From positions 62,001 through 126,000 of the forward strand of contig NZ_CAKKLX010000011.1 of NCBI RefSeq assembly GCF_918698155.1: DNA of 64,000 nucleotides. Direction: 5' to 3'. Position 1 is the first letter of the stretch; each line of letters begins with the position of its first letter. A model generated the notes under the pieces. That model was not told the DNA's origin and made no database searches. It saw only the letters and a list, made by a program, of their open reading frames with translations. This document shows, piece after piece, positions 27,961 to 36,991 of the stretch. This stretch comes from Roseomonas sp. CECT 9278 (lineage in GTDB: Bacteria; Pseudomonadota; Alphaproteobacteria; Acetobacterales; Acetobacteraceae). The translations under genes and the position numbers were made by a program.

Positions 27961-28631
27961 CGGCAGCGTCGATACTCGCCGATGGCGAGGCCGCCAGCGA
28001 GCGCGCATGGCGGCTGATCCGCGCCGACATCCTGCGCGGCACCCTGGCCCCCGGCCAGAAGCTGAAGCTGGAGGGCCTGCGGGATGCCTACGGCGTCGCG
28101 GTCGGCACGCTGCGCGAGAGCCTCAGCCGGCTGATTGCGGAGCGCCTGGTGGTCGCGGAAGGCCAGCGCGGCTTCGAGGTCGCGCGATTCTCGGCACGCG
28201 AATTGCGCGAACTGGCGGGCCTGCGCCTGCTGCTGGAAGGGCACGCGCTGGACCACGCCTTCCGCGCCGGCGACATGGAATGGGAAGGGCGCGTGGCCGC
28301 CGCGCATCACAAGCTGTCGCAGATGGAGCAGCGCCTGGGCGATGGCGACGCGGGTGCCATCGACGCATGGCGCCGCTTCGATTCCGAATTCCATCGCGCG
28401 CTCATTGCCGCCTGCGGGTCGCGCACGTTGATGGCGACGCATGCGACGGTCTTCGACCGCTACCTGCGCTACCAGAACCTCGCGCTCGGCTTCCGTGGCG
28501 CGATCGCCGTCGAGGAGCACGCGGCGCTGCGCGACTGCGCGATCCGCCGCGACGCGGCGCGCGCGCGGGAGATCCTGGCGGCGCATATCCTGGGCGGCGT
28601 CGACCATGCGCTCGCGAGCGGGGCGGTGTGA
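27957..28631 (+). CDS. GntR-family transcriptional regulator, FCD type (second of a tandem pair)
   Basis: The 224-residue protein resembles the preceding regulator along its whole length: FDSEFHRALIAACGSRTLM against YDREFHHALIAACGSRTLL, and YGVAVGTLRESLSRL against YGVSIGTLREALNRL. The GTG at 27957 overlaps the stop of the first gene (GTGA). Both DNA-binding and FCD parts look intact. The pair is best explained by tandem duplication followed by divergence. The two products could form heterodimers or respond to different ligands. Confidence 0.88.
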   Translation: MTAASILADGEAASERAWRLIRADILRGTLAPGQKLKLEGLRDAYGVAVGTLRESLSRLIAERLVVAEGQRGFEVARFSARELRELAGLRLLLEGHALDHAFRAGDMEWEGRVAAAHHKLSQMEQRLGDGDAGAIDAWRRFDSEFHRALIAACGSRTLMATHATVFDRYLRYQNLALGFRGAIAVEEHAALRDCAIRRDAARAREILAAHILGGVDHALASGAV

Positions 28632-28648
28632 ACTGACCGCCGCACGGC

Positions 28649-29656
28649 TCAGCCGCGCAGGCGCCACACCTGCCGGATCGCGATGGCAACGGCCAGCAAC
28701 GCCGCCGAGGCCGCCAGCATGGACTGCCCATGGGTCGGCGCCGGTGCCGGATGCGGCGCGGCGACCACGCGGTGTGGCGCGACCTCCGTGGGCTTGGCCG
28801 CGACCGGGCTGGCCTGCCGCGACCCCTCGCGGCTGGCCCAGGCCCGGGTGAACTCCGCGCCGAGCAGGAAGATGATCGACGAATAGTAGATCCACACCAG
28901 CACCGCCGCGAGCGATCCCGCGGCGCCGAAGCTGCTGGCGACACCGGCGCCGCCGATGTACAGCCCGATCGCCGACTTGCCGAGCGTGAACAGCGTCGCG
29001 GTCACCAGCGCGCCGACCACGACATCGCGCCAGGCGATGCGGCGATCGGGCAGCAGCTTGTAGATCGCCGCGAACAGCAGCGACAGCAGCGTGAGCGAGA
29101 TCGTCGCATTGGCGATCTCCAGCAACAGCGCGCCGCCCGGCAGGCGCGTGGTCATCCACGTTCCGATCACGGCGATCGCGGCACTCGCCACCAGGGAGGT
29201 CAGCAGCAGGAACCCGGTCGCCGCAACCAGCCCGATCGCCGCGGCCTTGGCGCGGATAAGGCGCGACAGGGTGCCGTGCGGCGGCACCTCGGTCTTCCAG
29301 ATGGCGTTGAGCGCGGACTGGATCTCGCCGAAGGTGCCGCTGGCCGTCAGCAGCAGCAGCCCCACGCCCATCGCGCCCGCCACCAGCCCCGACCCGACAT
29401 CGCCGGCGCCGCGGATCGCGGCCTCGACGGCGCCAGCGGCCTCGGTGCCAAGCAGGCCGCGCAGCTGCTCCTGCACGGCGCCGCGCACCGCTTCCTCGCC
29501 GAAGGCGGCGCCGGCGATGGCGATCGCCACCACCAGCAGCGGCGACAGCGAGAACAGCGTGAAGTAGGCGATGGACGCCGCGCGACTGAGGCATTCGTCG
29601 GCGATGAAGCCACGCGCCATGTCCACGAGCACGGCCTTGAGGCGCCCCAGTGTCAT
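28649..29656 (-). CDS. YihY/BrkB-family inner membrane protein
   Basis: This 335-residue protein has the YihY/BrkB core: SRAASIAYFTLFSLSPLLVV at the first membrane segment, about six hydrophobic spans, and SFGAAGSLAAVLVWIYYSSI near the end. The family was once called ribonuclease BN, a label now considered wrong, and its function is unsettled. The ATG at 29656 gives the usual short cytoplasmic start; a 38-residue upstream extension is not family-like. The C-terminal tail (about 290-320) is rich in Pro, Ala and His. It converges on the GntR pair and shows no link to its neighbours. Confidence 0.82.
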   Translation of the reverse strand: MTLGRLKAVLVDMARGFIADECLSRAASIAYFTLFSLSPLLVVAIAIAGAAFGEEAVRGAVQEQLRGLLGTEAAGAVEAAIRGAGDVGSGLVAGAMGVGLLLLTASGTFGEIQSALNAIWKTEVPPHGTLSRLIRAKAAAIGLVAATGFLLLTSLVASAAIAVIGTWMTTRLPGGALLLEIANATISLTLLSLLFAAIYKLLPDRRIAWRDVVVGALVTATLFTLGKSAIGLYIGGAGVASSFGAAGSLAAVLVWIYYSSIIFLLGAEFTRAWASREGSRQASPVAAKPTEVAPHRVVAAPHPAPAPTHGQSMLAASAALLAVAIAIRQVWRLRG

Positions 29657-29857
29657 CGATCCATGCCTGTTGTCCTGATCCCGCAACGCAGGGCGGGACC
29701 CAGGGTTGCGCGCCTTCGGGGCACGCCTTGGCATTCTGCCGTGGCCTTGGGCATCGGCCAGGCGCGCCATGGCGCGATTCGCGATGAGCGGGGCTTGCCT
29801 GCCCGGTGCCCGGCGGTCTCAGATGCGACAACGTCATCCGTTCCAGGGAGAACCGCC

Positions 29858-31450
29858 ATGGGTTTTCGCCGCCTGCGCGCCGCCTTTCTCGCCGCTGCCG
29901 TCGCCACCCTGCCGGTGTTCGCGGGGCCTCTTCCGGCCGCGGCGCAGCAGCGCCCGCTGGTCTGGGGCGATACCCTGCCCGCGACGCTCGATCCGCACGC
30001 CATCTTCGATGTGCCGAGCCAGTTCGTGCTGCTCAATGTGTATGACGGGCTGTACCGCTACCAGGCGAACCCACCGCAGCTCGTGCCCTGGCTTGCGGCG
30101 AGCCACACCACCAGCGCCGACGGCCTGACCTGGGATTTCACCCTGCGCGAGGGCATCACCTTCCACGACGGCAGCGCCATGACGGCGGAGGATGTCGTCT
30201 ATTCCTTCCGCCGCCTGCTCGCGATGAACCGCGCGCCGGCGGCCGCCTTCGCACCCGTGCTGCGGCCGGAGAACGTGACCGCGCCCGCGCCGCGCAGGGT
30301 GCGCTTCGTGCTGTCCAGCCCCTATGCGCCGTTCCTCTCGGCGATCCCGCTGGTCGCGATCGTGAACCAGCGCGCCATCGCGCCGCATGTCGCGAACAAC
30401 GACTGGGGCGCGGCCTGGCTTGCGGTGAACGGCGCGGGGTCGGGTGCCTATCGGGTGGATCCCGCGAGCTACCAGGCGCGGGTCTCGCTGGACCTGGCGC
30501 GCTTCCCGCAGCACTTCATGGGCTGGGCGCACAACCAGCGGCCGATCGACACGGTCCGCGCACGGCCGGTGATGGAGACCTCCACCCGCGTGCTCGCGCT
30601 GCTGCGCGGCGAGATCGACGCGACCGATTCCTACCTGCCGACCGACCAGGTGGAGCGCGTGGACCGCAACGCCCGCACGCGCGTCGCGCGAGACGAAAGC
30701 ATGCGCGTCTTCATCATCCGCATGAACAACCGCAAGCCACCCTTCGACAACCGCGACGCTCGGCTGTGCTTCGCCCATGCCTTCAACTACCAGGGCTTCA
30801 ACGACGTGATCCTGAAGGGGCTGGTGGTGCGCAATGGCGGGCCGAACCCGAACAACCTCTGGGGCAATCCGCCGGACCTCGTGCCCTATGCCTTCGACCT
30901 GAACCTGGCGCGCCAGCACTGCGACCGCGCCCGCGCGGCCGGTGCGCCGATCGGGCGCGAAATCGAAATCCACGTCCAGAACGAGCTGGAACAGACGGTG
31001 CAGGCCGCGCAGATGTTCCAGGCCGACCTGCGCCGCGTCGGCATCAATCTGCGGATCGTGCCGAACACCTGGGCCGGCATCACCGGCGCCACCGGCCAGC
31101 CGCAGACCACGCCCGACATGTGGGTGCACTGGGTTTCGACGTACTTCGTTGATCCTGAGAACTGGATCGGCCAGATGTACGACAGCCAGTTCCACGGCAC
31201 CTGGAAGGCCAGCGCCTGGTATACGAACGGCGAGGTGGACAGCCTGCTGCGCCGTGCCCGCGCCAGCCTCGATCGTGCGGAGCGTGAGCGTTTGTACCAG
31301 GCGGCGACGCGCCAGGTGGTCGCCGACAGCCCGGATATCTGGGTCTACAACACGCTGAACCTGCGCGGCCTTGCGCGCCGGGTCGAGGGCTACACCTTCT
31401 CACCCGTCGGCTCGGGCGGTGAACTGCGGCTGATGTCGCTGGCCAACTGA
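29858..31450 (+). CDS. ABC transporter peptide-type substrate-binding protein
   Basis: The 530-residue protein is an SBP_bac_5 (DppA/OppA) family member. It has a signal peptide ending near residue 30 (...LPAAAQQ), then WGDTLPATLDPHAIFD and the domain signature LTWDFTLREGITFHDGSAMTAEDV in its usual place, quoted here only as FTLREGITFHDG. It captures a peptide or similar solute in the periplasm. The ATG at 29858 follows an AGGGAG site. It heads an eight-gene plus-strand run with permeases, ATPases and hydantoinase genes, so its ligand may be a cyclic amide or a peptide-like amide. Confidence 0.9.
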   Translation: MGFRRLRAAFLAAAVATLPVFAGPLPAAAQQRPLVWGDTLPATLDPHAIFDVPSQFVLLNVYDGLYRYQANPPQLVPWLAASHTTSADGLTWDFTLREGITFHDGSAMTAEDVVYSFRRLLAMNRAPAAAFAPVLRPENVTAPAPRRVRFVLSSPYAPFLSAIPLVAIVNQRAIAPHVANNDWGAAWLAVNGAGSGAYRVDPASYQARVSLDLARFPQHFMGWAHNQRPIDTVRARPVMETSTRVLALLRGEIDATDSYLPTDQVERVDRNARTRVARDESMRVFIIRMNNRKPPFDNRDARLCFAHAFNYQGFNDVILKGLVVRNGGPNPNNLWGNPPDLVPYAFDLNLARQHCDRARAAGAPIGREIEIHVQNELEQTVQAAQMFQADLRRVGINLRIVPNTWAGITGATGQPQTTPDMWVHWVSTYFVDPENWIGQMYDSQFHGTWKASAWYTNGEVDSLLRRARASLDRAERERLYQAATRQVVADSPDIWVYNTLNLRGLARRVEGYTFSPVGSGGELRLMSLAN

Positions 31451-32464
31451 GTGGCGCGCTACATCCTGAAACGGCTGCTGCTGGCGCTGCCGGCGCTGCT
31501 GGGCCTGGTGGTGCTGACTTTCGTGCTGTCGCGCGTGGTGCCGGCCGATCCCGCCGCGACATTGGCGGGCGATGCCGCCACCCCTGCGCTGATCGCCGAG
31601 ATCCGCGCGCAATACGGGCTCGACCGGCCGATCCTGGAGCAGGCGGTGATCCATCTGCGCCAGGTGCTGACAGGGGATTTTGGCCGCAGCGTCTTCTCGG
31701 GGCGGCCGGTGGCGGAGGAGATCCTCCAGCGCCTGCCGGCCACGCTGGAACTCACCTTCGCCGCGCTGTTCATCGCCACGGTGCTCGGCATTCCGCTTGG
31801 GCTCGTGGCGGCGCTGCACCACAACGGCGTGGTCGACAATCTGGTGCGCGTGCTGTCGGTCGGTGGGCTGGCCATCGCCTCCTTCTGGCTGGCCATCATG
31901 CTGCAACTGGTCTTCTCGATGGAGCTCGACATCCTGCCGCTGCGCGGGCGCGTCGATGTCGCGCTCGGCATGCCGCCGCGCGTCACCGGCTTCGTGCTGG
32001 TCGACAGCCTCGTCGCCGGCCGGTTCGACATCTTTCTCGATGGCTGCCGCCACCTGGTCCTGCCGGCCATCACGCTCAGCCTGCCGGGGCTTGCCACCAT
32101 CGCGCGCTTCACGCGTTCGGGCGTACTTGAGACCCTGCAGAAGGACTTCGTCCTCTATGCCCGCGCCGCCGGCTATGGCCGCGTGCGGCTTGCCGCGATC
32201 TACGTGCTGCGCAATGCCGTGACGCTGGTGGTCACGCAGGTCGGCCTGCTGTTCGGCGCGCTGATCTCAGGCGCGGTGGCGGTCGAGGCGATCTTCGACT
32301 GGCCGGGCCTTGGCACCTACGCCGTGCAGGCGATCCTGTCCGCCGACTACAAGGCGCTGCTGGCGGTCACGCTGGTGGTCGGCGTGGTCTATGCCGTGGT
32401 GAACGTGCTGGTGGACGTGGCGCAGGTGGTGATCGACCCGCGCGTGGCGGAGGAAGGGCGTTGA
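31451..32464 (+). CDS. ABC transporter permease (DppB type)
   Basis: The 337-residue membrane protein has six predicted spans, the DppB lead-in YILKRLLLALPALLGLVVLTF and, in the cytoplasmic loop, the EAA-like stretch ARAAGYGRVRLAAIYVLRNA. The GTG at 31451 comes immediately after the stop of the binding protein, and there is no nearby ATG in frame. It forms the channel with the DppC-type protein encoded next, with which it overlaps by four bases. Confidence 0.9.
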   Translation: MARYILKRLLLALPALLGLVVLTFVLSRVVPADPAATLAGDAATPALIAEIRAQYGLDRPILEQAVIHLRQVLTGDFGRSVFSGRPVAEEILQRLPATLELTFAALFIATVLGIPLGLVAALHHNGVVDNLVRVLSVGGLAIASFWLAIMLQLVFSMELDILPLRGRVDVALGMPPRVTGFVLVDSLVAGRFDIFLDGCRHLVLPAITLSLPGLATIARFTRSGVLETLQKDFVLYARAAGYGRVRLAAIYVLRNAVTLVVTQVGLLFGALISGAVAVEAIFDWPGLGTYAVQAILSADYKALLAVTLVVGVVYAVVNVLVDVAQVVIDPRVAEEGR

Positions 32465-33303
32465 CGGCGCTGCGCCTGCTGCTGCGCGACCGCGTCGCCG
32501 CCTTCGGCGGGCTGATCGTGCTGTTCGCGCTGGTGGTCGCGATCTTCGCGCCGTGGATCGCGCCCTACCCGGACGACGCCTTCGAGAGCCACATCATGCA
32601 GCGGCTGCGGCCGCCATCGGCGGAGTTCCCGTTCGGCACCGACAATCTCGGCCGCGACATCCTCTCGCGCGTCATCCTCGGCACGCGCAATGCGCTGCTG
32701 GTGGCGGTCGCGGTGGTGGTGGCAGCGATGGCGATCGGCGTGCCGATCGGCCTCGCGGCCGGCTGGCGCGAGGGCTGGCTGTCCGAGACGCTGATGCGCG
32801 TGACGGATGTCTTCCTTGCCGTGCCGCAACTGATCCTGGCGCTGGCGCTGGGCCAGCTGATCGCGCCGGGCATCGGCGCGGCGATGGTCGCGCTCGCGCT
32901 GACCTATTGGCCGTTCTTCGCGCGCACGGTCTTCGCCGAGACGCGCCGCCTGCGCAGCGCGCTGTTCGTCGATGCGCTGGCCGGCATCGGCGCAAGCCCC
33001 ACGCGCATCCTGCTGCTGCACGTGCTGCCCAATGCCGCGCCGGCGGTGCTGGTGCGCGCCACCATTGGCATGGGCTTCACCATCCTGACCGCGGCGATCC
33101 TGGGGTTCCTCGGCGTCGGCGCCGCGCCGCCGTCGCCCGATTGGGGCCTTGCGGTGTCCGAGGCGCGGCAACACCTGCCCGAGGCCTGGTGGTTCCCGAC
33201 CTTCCCGGGCCTGGCGATCCTGCTGCTGGTGCTGGGCTTCAACCTGCTGGGCGATGGGCTGCGCGACGCGGCCGATCCCCGCCTGCGGCGATCGCGCCGA
33301 TGA
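32461..33303 (+). CDS. ABC transporter permease (DppC type)
   Basis: The 280-residue protein has the DppC features FPFGTDNLGRDILSRVI after the first span and the loop IGASPTRILLLHVLPNAAPA. The start is TTG at 32461, inside a TTGA overlap with the previous gene; there is no ATG until well into the first membrane segment. It pairs with the DppB-type permease and is followed, with a four-base overlap, by the first ATPase. Confidence 0.9.
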   Translation: MTALRLLLRDRVAAFGGLIVLFALVVAIFAPWIAPYPDDAFESHIMQRLRPPSAEFPFGTDNLGRDILSRVILGTRNALLVAVAVVVAAMAIGVPIGLAAGWREGWLSETLMRVTDVFLAVPQLILALALGQLIAPGIGAAMVALALTYWPFFARTVFAETRRLRSALFVDALAGIGASPTRILLLHVLPNAAPAVLVRATIGMGFTILTAAILGFLGVGAAPPSPDWGLAVSEARQHLPEAWWFPTFPGLAILLLVLGFNLLGDGLRDAADPRLRRSRR

Positions 33304-34256
33304 GCACGCCTGTCCTGCAGGTCGACGGTCTCGCCGTGCATCTGCGCGGCGAGGGCGGCCTTGCGCGGATCCTCGACGATGTGGCGCTGACCGTCCCGCG
33401 CGGCGGCACGCTCGGCGTGGTGGGCGAGAGCGGCTGCGGCAAGTCCACGCTGCTGCGCGCCATCCTCGGCATCCTGCCGCGCGGTGCCGAGACACCCAGC
33501 GGAGCGATCCTGTTCGAGGGCCGGGACATCCTGTCGGACGACGGGGCCTCCGCGCGCGGCCGGATCGGCTTCGTACCGCAGGATCCCTACCTCTCGCTCA
33601 ACCCGGTGTTCCGCGCCGGTGACCAGATCCTCGAGATCATGCGCCGGCACGCTCCGGGTTCGCGCCGGGACCACCGCGACCGGCTCATCGAGCTGTTCCG
33701 CGCCGTGCAATTGCCGGACCCCGAGGGCGCGCTGCGGAAATACCCGCACCAGTTCTCGGGCGGGCAACGCCAGCGGCTGCTGATCGCCGCGGCACTGTCC
33801 TGCGATCCCGCGCTGGTCGTGGCGGACGAACCCACCACCGCGCTGGATGTCACGACGCAGCGGGAGATCCTGGCGCTGCTGCGCGCACTGGTGGCGGATC
33901 GCGGGCTGTCGCTGCTTTTCGTCACGCATGATTTCGGCGTGCTCGCCGCGATCTGCGCGGATGTTGCCGTGCTCTATGCGGGGCGGGTGGCGGAGGCGGG
34001 GCCGACGCGTGCCGTGCTCGATGCGCCGCGGCATCCCTATACGCGCATGCTGCTGGCCTGCCATCCGGACCGGGCGACGGATCTCGCCGGCATACCGGGT
34101 ACCGTGCCGGCTGCGACAGCGCAGCCGCAAGGGTGCCGGTTCCATCCCCGCTGCCCGATCGTCCAGCCCGGCTGCGCGGCACAGGCGCCGCCGATGGTGG
34201 CGCTCGGCGCAGGGCGTGGGGTGGCGTGTCCGTGGCACGAGGTCGCCCTTGCCTGA
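33300..34256 (+). CDS. ABC transporter ATP-binding protein (DppD type)
   Basis: This 318-residue ATPase has Walker A GESGCGKS near residue 42, the Q-loop VPQDPYLSLNP, the signature SGGQRQRLLIAAALSCDP and Walker [13 protein letters not shown]. The C-terminal oligopeptide-transporter domain with CRFHPRCP, seen in peptide importers, is present. The ATG at 33300 overlaps the permease stop. It forms the heterodimeric motor with the following gene. Confidence 0.92.
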   Translation: MSTPVLQVDGLAVHLRGEGGLARILDDVALTVPRGGTLGVVGESGCGKSTLLRAILGILPRGAETPSGAILFEGRDILSDDGASARGRIGFVPQDPYLSLNPVFRAGDQILEIMRRHAPGSRRDHRDRLIELFRAVQLPDPEGALRKYPHQFSGGQRQRLLIAAALSCDPALVVADEPTTALDVTTQREILALLRALVADRGLSLLFVTHDFGVLAAICADVAVLYAGRVAEAGPTRAVLDAPRHPYTRMLLACHPDRATDLAGIPGTVPAATAQPQGCRFHPRCPIVQPGCAAQAPPMVALGAGRGVACPWHEVALA

Positions 34257-35220
34257 GATCCTCGGCGCCACGGATCTTGTCGTGGAACTCGGCGCAGGAC
34301 GCGGGTTGCTGCGCCGGCGGGCCGGCGTGCGCGCGGTGGACGGGGTCGACATCTCGGTCGCGGAAGGCGAGACCTTCGGCATCGTCGGCGAGAGCGGCTG
34401 CGGCAAGACCACGCTCGCGCGCGCCCTGCTCGGCCTGCAGCGCGAATCCGCGGGCGAGATCCGCCTCGAAGGCCGCGCCGTCTCGGGCCTCCACCCGCGT
34501 GCGGCGCGCCGCGTGCGGGACGCGGTGCAGTATGTCCACCAGGATCCCGGCGCGGCGCTCGACCCCTGGTGGCGCGTCGGCGCGACGCTGGCCGAAGGCC
34601 TCGCCATCCATGGCCTCACCGACCGCGCCGAACAACGCGCGCGCATCGCCGAGACACTTGCCGCCGTCGGCCTCGATGCAGCCATGGCGGACCGCTATCC
34701 GCACGAACTCTCCGGCGGCCAGCAACGACGCATCGGGCTCGCGCGCATCCTGCTGCTGCGGCCCAAGGTGGTGATCCTGGACGAGCCCACGGCGGGTCTC
34801 GACCTGTCGGTGCAGGCCGCGGTGCTGCGGCTGCTGCGCGACCTGCGCACGCGCTTCGGGCTGACCTATGTGTTCATCTCGCACGACCTGTCCGTGGTGC
34901 GGCGCGTCTGCGACCGTGTCGCGGTGATGTATCTTGGACGCGTCGTGGAACACGGCAGCGCGGCGACGCTGTTCGCCGAACCGCGCCACCCCTACACGCG
35001 CGCCCTGATCGCCGCCGCGCCGCATCTCGATGGGCGCGAGAGCGGTCCGTCCCTGCCGGGCGATCCGCCCAGCCTGCGCGCCGTCCCGCCCGGCTGCCGC
35101 TTCCACCCCCGCTGCGCGGCGGCGGCGGCAGGCTGCGCCCAGCGCGACCCCGTGCTGGAGGAGGCCGGCGCCGACCATGCCGTCGCCTGCCTGCGCTGGC
35201 GCGACCTCGATGCCGCATGA
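34249..35220 (+). CDS. ABC transporter ATP-binding protein (DppF type)
   Basis: This 323-residue ATPase has Walker A GESGCGKTT, signature SGGQQRRIGLARILL, Walker B VVILDEPTAGLD, and the C-terminal CRFHPRC segment. The TTG at 34249 gives LPEILGATDLV and overlaps the preceding gene by eight bases; no ATG fits. It completes a full importer (binding protein, two permeases, two ATPases), which leads directly into hyuB after ten bases. Confidence 0.9.
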   Translation: MPEILGATDLVVELGAGRGLLRRRAGVRAVDGVDISVAEGETFGIVGESGCGKTTLARALLGLQRESAGEIRLEGRAVSGLHPRAARRVRDAVQYVHQDPGAALDPWWRVGATLAEGLAIHGLTDRAEQRARIAETLAAVGLDAAMADRYPHELSGGQQRRIGLARILLLRPKVVILDEPTAGLDLSVQAAVLRLLRDLRTRFGLTYVFISHDLSVVRRVCDRVAVMYLGRVVEHGSAATLFAEPRHPYTRALIAAAPHLDGRESGPSLPGDPPSLRAVPPGCRFHPRCAAAAAGCAQRDPVLEEAGADHAVACLRWRDLDAA

Positions 35221-35230
35221 AGGCCCGCCG

Positions 35231-36991
35231 ATGACACGCTGCGACCCCGTCACGCTCGAGATCATCCGCGGCGCCGCGCGCGCCGCGCAGGCGGAAATGG
35301 AGGCGCTGCTCGAACGCACCGCCATGTCCGCCTTCATTCGCGAGAAGAAGGATTTCTACACCGCGCTGTTCGATGCCGACGGCGCCATGGCGGTGGGCAG
35401 CGACCTGCCGATCTTCGGCGACATCGTCGGCCCGGTCGCCGAGCATTTCCCGATCGAGACCATGCGCGAGGGCGACCTGTACTGGTACAATGACTGCTAC
35501 GGCAGCCGCGGCGCGGTCTCCCATTCCAACGACCAGGTCTTCCTCGCTCCCGCCTTCCACGACGGGCGGCGCATCGGCTTCGTGATGGGCTGGGCGCATT
35601 TCTCCGACATCGGCGGGCTGCGCCCCGGTTCGATCAGCCCCGATGCCACCGACCATTTCCAGGAAGGCATCATCGTCCCGCCGGTGCGCCTGGTGCGCGA
35701 CGGCGAGACCAACACCGACCTGCTGCGGACCTTCTGGCGGAACAGCCGCTTCCCGACCCAGTCGCAGGGCGACACGAGCGCGCTGATGGCAGCGGTGCGC
35801 CTCGGTGAGCGGCGCCTGGTGGACATGGCCGCCCGCTTCGGGTCCGCGGTGGTTGCGGATGCCTTCGCTCAGCTGCTGTCGCGCACGGAAGCCACCGTGC
35901 GCGCGCAGCTCAAGGCGATCTTCCCGATCGGCACCACGCGCTTCGCCGACACCATCGACAGCGACGGGCAAGGCAACGGGCCGTTCACCCTGCGTCTCGC
36001 GCTGACGCGCACGCCCGATGATCGCTTGATCTTCGACGCCACCGAGACGGACGACCAGGCGCCCGGACCGGTCAACCTGCTCATGCATCCCGATGTTCCA
36101 GGGATGGCGCTCGGCCTGTACGTGCTGCAGGACCATCCGGCCCAGGTGCTGAACGCCGGCGGCCCGCGCGCCATCGACGAGGTCCGTCTGCGCGAGGGTT
36201 CGCTGCTGGCGCCGCGCGCGCCCGCGCCGCTCGGCCTGCGTGGGCTGACGATGATGCGCCTGCTGGCGGCGCTGCATGGCCTGGTGGCGGTGGCGCGCGG
36301 CGGCAACGCGCCGGCCGCGCATTCCGCCTATGTGGTCATCGCGCTGCGTGGCACCGCCGATGGCCGCCGCTTCCTGTTGAGCGACGGCATCGGCGTGGGC
36401 TACGGCGCGCGCCCCTTCGCGGACGGCACCGACGCGGTCTACTTCGTCGCGCAGGAGAACTACCCGGTGGAGTTCATGGAACTCACCTACCCCGTTCGCC
36501 TGCGCGGCTATGCGCTCAACCCCGATTCCGGCGGCCCGGGTCGCTTTCGCGGGGGCTGCGGCGTGGTGCGCGAGTTCGAGGTGATGGCCGATGAAGCGAT
36601 GCTCGCCGTGCGGATCGACAGCGTGAAGAACCCGCCCTGGGGTGTCGCGGGCGGCATGAACGGCGGTTCCGGGCGCGCCGTGGTCAACCCCGGCACGCCG
36701 CGGGAGCGCCTTCTCGCACCGCTCTCCGACGGGACCATGCTCAAGAAGGGCGACGTCTTTCGCATCGAGACCGGCGGCGGCGGCGGCTGGGGCGACCCCC
36801 TGGAACGGCCGGCCGACGATGTGCTGGCCGATGTCCGCGGCGGCTTCGTCAGCATCGAGGCCGCTGCGCGCGACTACGGCGTGGTGATCCGCGCCGGCGC
36901 GATCGACGCCGCCGCAACCGGTGCGCAGCGCGCCAGGCGCCGGCCGACCGCGCTGTTCCATCGCCGGGAGTACCGCGATGCCGTCGCCTGA
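35231..36991 (+). CDS. hyuB: Hydantoinase B/oxoprolinase family subunit
   Basis: This 586-residue protein is a HyuB subunit. It starts CDPVTLEIIRGAARAAQAEM and contains NDCYGSRGAVSHSNDQVFLAP, the metal-site region, and NPDSGGPGRFRGGCGVVREF. HyuA and HyuB form ATP-dependent hydrolases that open cyclic amides such as N-methylhydantoin or 5-oxoproline. The ATG at 35231 has a GAAGG site; an ATG seven codons earlier is possible. The order hyuB-hyuA is the reverse of the more familiar one. Genes for a peptide-type importer immediately upstream suggest import and ring-opening of one compound. Confidence 0.9.
   Translation: MTRCDPVTLEIIRGAARAAQAEMEALLERTAMSAFIREKKDFYTALFDADGAMAVGSDLPIFGDIVGPVAEHFPIETMREGDLYWYNDCYGSRGAVSHSNDQVFLAPAFHDGRRIGFVMGWAHFSDIGGLRPGSISPDATDHFQEGIIVPPVRLVRDGETNTDLLRTFWRNSRFPTQSQGDTSALMAAVRLGERRLVDMAARFGSAVVADAFAQLLSRTEATVRAQLKAIFPIGTTRFADTIDSDGQGNGPFTLRLALTRTPDDRLIFDATETDDQAPGPVNLLMHPDVPGMALGLYVLQDHPAQVLNAGGPRAIDEVRLREGSLLAPRAPAPLGLRGLTMMRLLAALHGLVAVARGGNAPAAHSAYVVIALRGTADGRRFLLSDGIGVGYGARPFADGTDAVYFVAQENYPVEFMELTYPVRLRGYALNPDSGGPGRFRGGCGVVREFEVMADEAMLAVRIDSVKNPPWGVAGGMNGGSGRAVVNPGTPRERLLAPLSDGTMLKKGDVFRIETGGGGGWGDPLERPADDVLADVRGGFVSIEAAARDYGVVIRAGAIDAAATGAQRARRRPTALFHRREYRDAVA

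Noticed and set aside
28649-29656. Ribonuclease BN as the product
   Set aside because: The name was assigned to the YihY/BrkB family in error; the protein is an integral membrane protein without nuclease motifs.
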